A stretch of DNA of 64,000 nucleotides from Amorphophallus konjac. Lineage: Eukaryota > Streptophyta > Magnoliopsida > Alismatales > Araceae. Under the pieces are notes generated by a model. The model did no database searches and was not told the origin of the DNA. It worked only from the letters and a program-made list of their open reading frames with translations. Position 1 is the first letter of the stretch, and every line of letters begins with the position of its first letter. The DNA is taken from positions 148,742,732 through 148,806,731 of the forward strand of contig CM040117.1 of assembly GCA_022559845.1 (NCBI GenBank). Direction: 5' to 3'. The translations under genes were made by a program, and so were the position numbers. Shown here in pieces: positions 58,071 through 64,000 of this stretch.

Positions 58071-58958
58071 AAAATAAATAACAAAGGAATGGGAAGGGAA
58101 GTGTGATCGCCAGGGGTTGAGAACCCCACAAGGAATGTCCTGATCGCGTTCACCGTCGAAGCGGGAGCAGTGCGGGTCCTTTCTTCCTCTTTGATCGGTC
58201 GGCCGACGAAGAGGGCCTTCTTTGGTTACCCTGATTTTTATTATTCTTTTTGTTTTGTTTTATCTTTTGTTATTATATTTTTTTTGGATTTTGTTGCTTT
58301 TATTGTTTTTTTTATTCTTTTGTGCCTTTTTTAGAGAAAGATGAGAAAGTAAAGAGAGAAATCGAGGGGTAGATGGTAGAATAAGGTAGTATGATATAGA
58401 GATAAACTACTAGGAAAATATAGACAGAGTGAAAAATTTATTCTAGACAAAACAGAGAAGAACGGAGATGGAGATTTGACGATATATGATAATAACAAGG
58501 GAGAGAAGATAGACTTATTTTTAAACAAAATAGAAAAGGGTGAAGATGGAAGTTTAACAACAAATAACACTGATGAAGGAAAGAACTAGAATAGATGAGG
58601 GAGACGATAGCCGGGTACCTCAAGATAGGAGGGATGGTCGCATTTATATCCTTGAACTGAGGGCACGTGAGTCGCTTCTCCTACTCTTTTGGCTGACTGA
58701 AGAAGCGGACTTCCGGGCTGGTTATCCCTCGTAAAACATTAGTGGGGAAGAACGATGGCGGCTTTGGACGAGCTTCTCCGAAGTGAGGATGGCACGAGCG
58801 TGCGCTAAGACGTAACAGGCTCTCATATACTCCGACGTCTGGAAACTCGGCATGGCCTTCCGAATATCAATGCCGCCCTGAAAAGGAGAAAGGGAGAGAG
58901 AGAGAGAGGGAGAGGAGAAAACTATTATCTTCTTTTTTTAGATTTTTTTTTATAGAGG

Positions 58959-58970
58959 ATATATATATAT

Positions 58971-59018
<48 letters not shown>
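58959..59018. repeat. AT dinucleotide tract
   Basis: A nearly pure AT/TA repeat, followed by GAGA-rich sequence. Confidence 0.95.
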
Positions 59019-59019
<1 letters not shown>

Positions 59020-59020
<1 letters not shown>

Positions 59021-60480
59021 AGATGGAGAGATAGAGAGAGAGTGAGTGCAAGAGAGGACGTGGGAGAGAGAGATCGCAGGGGAGAGGAAAGGAGAGAGAG
59101 GGAGCAAAAATAATAGTAAAAAAAAGAGAGAGATCGGGTGTGAGGGAGGGGAGAGAAATAAAAAAATAAAACAAGGGAGGGAAGAGAGAGATCGGGTAGA
59201 AGAGAGAAGTTAAGAAAAAAAGATAAAGAAATGTGTAAAGAAGAGAGAGAGATCGGATGGGGAGAGAGAGAGGGATTAAAAAAGTAAAAAAAAGAAGTGA
59301 GATGGAGAGAGAGATCGAGAGGGAGAGAGAGACGGTGGGGAGAGGGGATACGCAGAGAGAGAGAGTGAGAGGGGGTGAGACACAGAGGGAGAGAGAGAGA
59401 GAGAGGATGAGAGAGAGAGCGAGAGCAGAGAGAGAGGGGGGTGCGAGTGAGAGAGGGCGGCCGGCGCGGGGACCGGAGGGGCGTGGCAATTGCAGGTGGT
59501 GCGAGGAGGGCAGCCGGAGGCGGGCATCACGGTGGCGACGGCGTTGGGGGCGTCGTGGCCAGAGGGGCAGTGCAGGCGGCGGGGGGCTGGACGTAGACGG
59601 CAGCGGCGATGGAGGCGTGGCCGGAGGGGGAGGCGTCAGTGTTGACGCAGGCGACGAGCGGCGGGGGCGGCGTCGGGGTCGCCGGAGGTGGTGAGCTGCG
59701 GGGGCGGCGTCGGGGGGCCGGGGGCGTGTGCGGACGGAGGCGGTGGGCGGAGCGGGCGGCAGTGGCGTCGTCGCGGGGGCCGGGGGAGTCGTGGGGCGGC
59801 GTCGCGGCGTGGGCTCGGGCGGCCGTGCGCGACGGATAAAAGGGGCTGTTGCGGCCCCTTGTGGTTCAAAGGGGGGGCACGGGCGACGAGGCCCCCCCTG
59901 CGAACTCACTAAACCTTATTTTTTTTGTTTTAAAATGCAAGTAAGAGAGAGAGAGAGGGAAGAAGAGTGGAGAGGGAGAGTGAGAGAGAGGGAGAGATTG
60001 CGGAGAGAGAGAGAGAGAGGTCGGGGAGAATGGGAGAGAGGGAGAGAGATGGGGAGAAAGAGAGATCCTGGGAGAGTGGGTGAGGGAGGAGGAAAAAAAA
60101 TGATGGTGAGAAGGGGATGCCACAGGAAAACACAGGGGGAGGGGGGAGAATGAAAGAAAACCGAGGGTGACGGAGGAGAATGAGAGAAAACAGAGGGAGA
60201 GGGAGGGAGGTGGTGTGTGGTGGAGAAGAAGAAACAGAAAGAGAGCGAACTCGGAAAGAGAGAGTGGGTGAGGGAGGGAACCAGAGAGCTTGCCAGAGGG
60301 AGAGTAAGAGGGGGTGGGAGAAAGAGAGATTGTGGGAGAGAGAAAGAAAGAGGAGTGGAGAGGAAGAAAGAGCAGTTGAGAGAGAGAAGGAGAGAACGTC
60401 CCCCCCGGGGGGGGCATGCATGCGACTGGGATAAGGGGGGTTAGGGAGGAGGTGAGAAGGAGAGAGAGAGAGTGTGTTAA
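59020..60480. repeat. GA-rich polypurine region
   Basis: Two long blocks (59020-59440 and 59940-60480) are almost pure purine on the plus strand, with GAGAGA runs, separated by a GC-rich block. Long minus-strand ORFs here encode only Ser/Leu/Pro-rich low-complexity sequence and are not genes. Confidence 0.88.
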
Positions 60481-60886
60481 AGAGAGGGGGCAAGATCCGG
60501 ATAAGGTGGGAATAGAGTAAAAAGTAATAAAGGATGGGGTCAAGTTTATTAAAATTTGTTTATTTATTCTTAGAATAAGAAGGGGCCAGGCCCATGATCA
60601 CATGAGCCCATTAACACTTAATAAGCTTCCCTTTATTTATTTATTCTTAGAATAAGAATGGGCCAAGCCCATTAACACACATATTTTTTGTATTATTATT
60701 ATTTTTTTATGTAGAAAAGAGAATAGCCACAAGCCCATTAACAGGAGTCTTATTAAGAAACGACAATCGAGGTTTACCAGATAAAAATTGGAGGTCACTC
60801 AGCTAACTTAACCGTGCGAGCCACTTTGGGGCGTCTTAGTGTAATACGGGATCTGCTCAGCGTAATGCTAAAATACCGTGTCTACA

Positions 60887-62043
60887 GCTGCCTCGCATTG
60901 GCATCTGCTTTGCAGGAGAATGACACGAAGTGGAATGAAATAGCAGTGTAATGAAGTGGAGTGGAGAATGGACTGAAAAGTGGATGCCAAGGCGTGATGA
61001 GACACGTTTTTAAAACTACGTGGTTGGAATCTTTCCTGAGTTTCAACAAAACAACCTTGAAGAAGGTCCTCCGAAATCAACGATTGTTTGGCTGGAAATA
61101 ACAAAAGACTAACAGAAAGAGGGACCAACTTCTCGGCGCGGAAGTACCTGAGTCGTAGACCCGTAGGTTTCACCTTGGGGAGCGGTTACCAGCCAATGTG
61201 GAAGTGCTGCGACCAAGGTGGGTCCAATGGAGTAAAATAAAAAGGGTAGCTGATAAATCCAAACAAAGGTCTGTTTCGGCCAACCAGCCCAGGATGGTTT
61301 CATAGAAACTCAGTACTCGATTCAGAATGGAATATCCCGTATTAGTCAAGAATTTAAGCACAGCGGCCCTCACAATCGAGTTAAATGAATGATCTTCCAC
61401 AGTGATATCAAAGTCCTACATGAATGCATGCTGGGTTTAAAGGAAAAATTAAAACAAACTAAAAATAGAAGATAGCCAAGGATAATATTGTTAAGCTGCT
61501 AAGGACGGGTCAGGATACCGATTCGATGAGCCGATACTGAGCCGGGGCCCGTTTATCCATGCACCGACTTCACCGAATGGAACCATCGTCCCCGAGCCAT
61601 CACAACCTAACGGCCTATCCTTATGTCCTGAACTCCTCTGGAGTTATCACTGTTTTTGTTAGAGGGGAACTCAAATTCCAGATTCATCCAAGGCATAAGG
61701 TCCTTGACGTGCTCTAATAGCGTAGATATCATATAGTAGGATGCATGACACAGTGGGGTCAGTCACCGGGGTGACTGATGGTGGGACATGGTAGGGCAAT
61801 GGCGCCCTCTTGCTCTCTTATTTTCATTTTATTCTTGGAACCTGCACCGAACAGCAAGCAGTGAAGAAGGATTTATTTCATAAGAAGTAAAATTACATTC
61901 AACTGTACAGGACGTCCGCACACCAATACAGGAGCCGGGAAAAACACGACGCAAATCAGACAAGATTCATCCGGTTAAAATTCACCACGGTAACTTGTCA
62001 TAAATGCTTTACATTTACCTTTTTATCCCCCCCCCTTTTTTTC
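60887..62043 (-). other. F 3' untranslated region
   Basis: About 1.2 kb between the LTR and the antisense ORF with no recognisable coding sequence. On the minus strand GCGAGGCAGC abuts the LTR start and may be the polypurine tract, though it is not purely purine. Confidence 0.5.
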
Positions 62044-62045
62044 AC

Positions 62046-62052
62046 TATAAGT
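62046..62052 (+). promoter_or_regulatory. Possible TATA box for the antisense ORF
   Basis: CTATAAGTA lies 38 bp before the first ATG of the plant-mobile-domain-like ORF, following a C/T-rich run. Position is compatible with a private promoter; unproven. Confidence 0.4.
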
Positions 62053-62083
62053 ACCCCTTTGATCCTTAGCAAAAGATCATCCA

Positions 62084-63547
62084 TTGGTGGTTCGGGGAGT
62101 CAAGCTCTTTTTTGAGATGGGAGAGAAATCCTGCCCTTTCGAGATGGAAGGTGGGCCTTCCCGCCCTGCCAACAGGAGCAAGTTCGGCCGCGAATTCAGG
62201 AGGTTGACCGACATTGAAGGCCATATGAGCGAGAGGATTCTCTCACGGGCGGTAAGTTGGCTCTTTCTCCTAGTTTCCTTCATAAGTTCTCCCTCACTTT
62301 TTCATTCCTTTCTTTTCTTTCCTTTCAGCCGTATCCTCTTTTTCTGGGCCCGAGAAAATTCTCAAAGCTGCCCTGGCTATCGAAGCTTACGTCCAACATC
62401 ACTATCAGTATGAGGGCCGTTATTTCAAAATGGCACCTCCAAGGGTTTGTGGTCCATGCCAAGCATTATGACAAGATTTACATGGATTGGGCGGCCCTGG
62501 GTGCATTGGCGGAGGTTTGGCATCCGGAAACCCACACTTTTATCTTCCCTACTTTTGAGGCAACGGTCCTCCTCGAGGAGGCAGAACTTCTGCTAGGCTT
62601 AAGACGGTTGATGAAGGATGACAGGATAAAGGTTTCGCGGATGCGAAAAAGGGTATCTACCGAGGAAGTTCTTGGAAGCTTTATGCCATCTGGAACCATA
62701 AAGAGCGTTCAGACTCAGAAGGGAGTCAACTTGCAAAAGCTCGCAGACTGGACCGTGATTGCCTTAGAAGGGGTTGATAGATGATGAACATTTAGAAGGG
62801 CTTATGAAAGGGTTCACAATTTGTTTGGCCGGAGCTCTCCTCTTTCCTTGTACTGACAACATCGTAGAGGAAGACCAATTGGGAGCGATTTGTGGACTTT
62901 GGGAGGGAAGGAGAGTGGGGCCTGCTGTCCTCGCGCATCTTTACAGTGGTCTCACGGCTTCCAGCATGGGTAGGCCTCCTCACGGGTGCATGCTTCTCCT
63001 CAACTGCTGGATTGATCTTCACTTCAGATTTCATCACCACGAAGGGGTACAGACCGCCTCCAGGATTTTCGAACAAAGCCCCCTCCGTTACATGGCCGAT
63101 GTGTTGGGCTTCGGTGGAAAGGTGGCCAATCGCATGCCCTGTCTGAAGACACGCGGCGACTGGCGTACTCACTTCAACTCCTTGGCGCGAGAGATGTTCA
63201 CTTGTGTGCCAGCATGTTTACTTTCACGTGGGCTTCTCACGCGATCTTCTCCTGATGCGGAACTCCATCTTATTGGTGCAACCGAATTTGTTCTTTACAG
63301 CTCGCACCGGTGCTGCCTGCAAATTGGCCTTCCTCGGCACTCTCTTCCTATGCTATCCAGCCTTCCTCTGATTAAGGAGAGAGAGCTGGGCACAGAGGAT
63401 GATGCGAAGGATGTGAAGGCGATCAAAGCTTCGTGGAAGGCAAGCATTCCGAGGAAGGTGACGGTGTCTGTGAGTGAGGATCGAGAGCTATGGAAGGCTT
63501 ATGTAATGGAGCTCAGGAAACTGAGGCCTGAGGTGCCCAAACCCTGA
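62084..63547 (+). pseudogene. Antisense additional ORF, plant-mobile-domain-like
   Basis: Exon 1 runs from the ATG at 62084 (or 62117) to 62251. A 77-bp intron with GTAAGT at its start and TTTCCTTTCAG at its end joins in phase 0 to exon 2 at 62329. Exon 2 reads WHPETHTFIFPTFEATVLLE and LLLGLRRL, the start of a plant-mobile-domain/DUF7745-like fold. A frameshift near 62765-62784 leads into FTICLAGALLFPC, PAVLAHLYSGL and GCMLLLNCWIDLHFRF, the conserved second half. Stop at 63545, AATAAA 16 bp later. Such ORFs are known as antisense additional ORFs between pol and the 3' LTR of Tat elements; their role is unknown. A host-derived gene is the alternative. Confidence 0.7.
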
Positions 63548-63562
63548 TGTATGTTATCTTGA

Positions 63563-63568
63563 AATAAA
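63563..63568 (+). terminator. Polyadenylation signal of the antisense ORF
   Basis: AATAAA lies 16 bp after the stop codon, suggesting a compact independent transcription unit on the plus strand. Confidence 0.45.
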
Positions 63569-64000
63569 TGTAGAGCCTTAATGCCATTGCACTCTCTTTC
63601 AGTCTCTCCCCTCCCCTTTTCTTTGTGACTGGAATGGCGGACGTCGGGTGACGGTCGACCGTTACCGGATAGGATCTGGGGGACTGAAGCAACTACAGTA
63701 TGCGGAGATGCCCTGAGATGTCAGGGAGCTGAGGATTTCTCTTCAGGTGGCGAGGAGAGAAGTAAACTGGGAGAGAATGGAAAGAGAGGCATGGATAAAG
63801 CTACATCGAGATCGAGAGGAGAGGAGGGCACGTGAGGCCCAAGTGATGAAGCTCCGGAAGACACAGCGCTCAGACACGTCACTGCTTCAGAGTCACTGCT
63901 GATTGGAGGAGAGTTAGAGCTCATGGTGGAGGAGCTCCTGGAGCTGGTGTGGTCTCCATCGTAGAGCAGGGGGCGGCTCAGCCAACGGCCCCAGGTTCAG
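63569..64000. other. Right-edge sequence, unassigned
   Basis: Purine-rich sequence without a recognised domain. If F is a Tat element on the minus strand, its pol should lie further right; nothing visible here confirms that. Confidence 0.4.

Larger units (their letters stand above)
56868..60886 (-). repeat. F: 3' LTR of a minus-strand Tat element
   Basis: On the minus strand it begins TGTAGACACGG (60886) and ends CCGTCTACA (56868), giving TGTAGAC inverted ends; length about 4.0 kb. It interrupts the A-type LTR. Contents: a GC-rich minisatellite (57290-58070), a T-rich tract, an AT microsatellite (58959-59018), purine-rich GA tracts, a GC-rich block (59450-59890) and a 60559-60680 duplication. 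The antisense plant-mobile-domain ORF upstream supports 3' LTR status and Tat affiliation. Only one LTR is in the window. Confidence 0.7.

Noticed and set aside
58950..60543. Long Ser/Leu/Pro-rich ORFs (319, 225 and 187 codons)
   Set aside because: They translate GA-rich low-complexity DNA and a GC-rich LTR block; no domain and several frames are open together.

Overview
The window is plant nuclear DNA made almost entirely of nested, decayed LTR retrotransposons. I see no ordinary single-copy host gene, no tRNA or rRNA gene and no prokaryotic features. The families point to a flowering plant with a repeat-rich genome: a Ty3/gypsy chromovirus, Tat-lineage gypsy elements with an antisense plant-mobile-domain-like ORF, Sirevirus-type Ty1/copia elements, and a plant LINE with DUF4283 and RNase H domains. 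The species cannot be named from sequence alone.

Layout. (1) 1-10132: a minus-strand chromovirus with 2.3-kb LTRs. Its outer flank at 1-178 is again element leader plus primer binding site, so it belongs to a tandem array sharing LTRs. (2) 10133-16185: patchwork of a minus-strand LTR remnant, a plus-strand Tat-lineage gag-pol relic ending in RNase H, a short LTR end, and a minus-strand Tat-type gag relic. (3) 16186-54724: one Sirevirus-like copia element (A) holding most other insertions. Its 5' LTR carries a LINE copy (18077-19561). Its gag is split by a solo LTR (D, 21781-43498). D is split by a non-autonomous element with 3.6-kb LTRs (B, 22069-40732, TSD GGGGG). The 3' LTR of B is split by a young gag-only element (C, 30106-39724, TSD AGATA). 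A's integrase is split by a 4.4-kb solo-LTR-like insert (E, 44700-49131). (4) 54725-56867: a duplicated copy of the gag relic plus A-LTR, joined to the truncated 3' LTR of A at a 5-bp microhomology. (5) 56868-64000: the 3' LTR (about 4.0 kb), 3' UTR and antisense plant-mobile-domain-like ORF of a minus-strand Tat element (F).

No element is fully intact. The chromovirus gag-pol frame has four stops and one frameshift, and copia A has many stops, mostly at former Gln or Arg codons. C has near-identical LTRs, a perfect TSD and a nearly intact gag but no pol, so it looks like a recently mobile parasite of an autonomous Sirevirus.

The most interesting signals are non-coding. Most LTR families here carry their own array of short palindromic or directly repeated motifs, upstream of a TATA box where one can be seen. 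The leaders of A and C share a run of consecutive stem-loops, one of which keeps pairing through base changes. These are candidate regulatory or RNA-structural modules; their function is inference.
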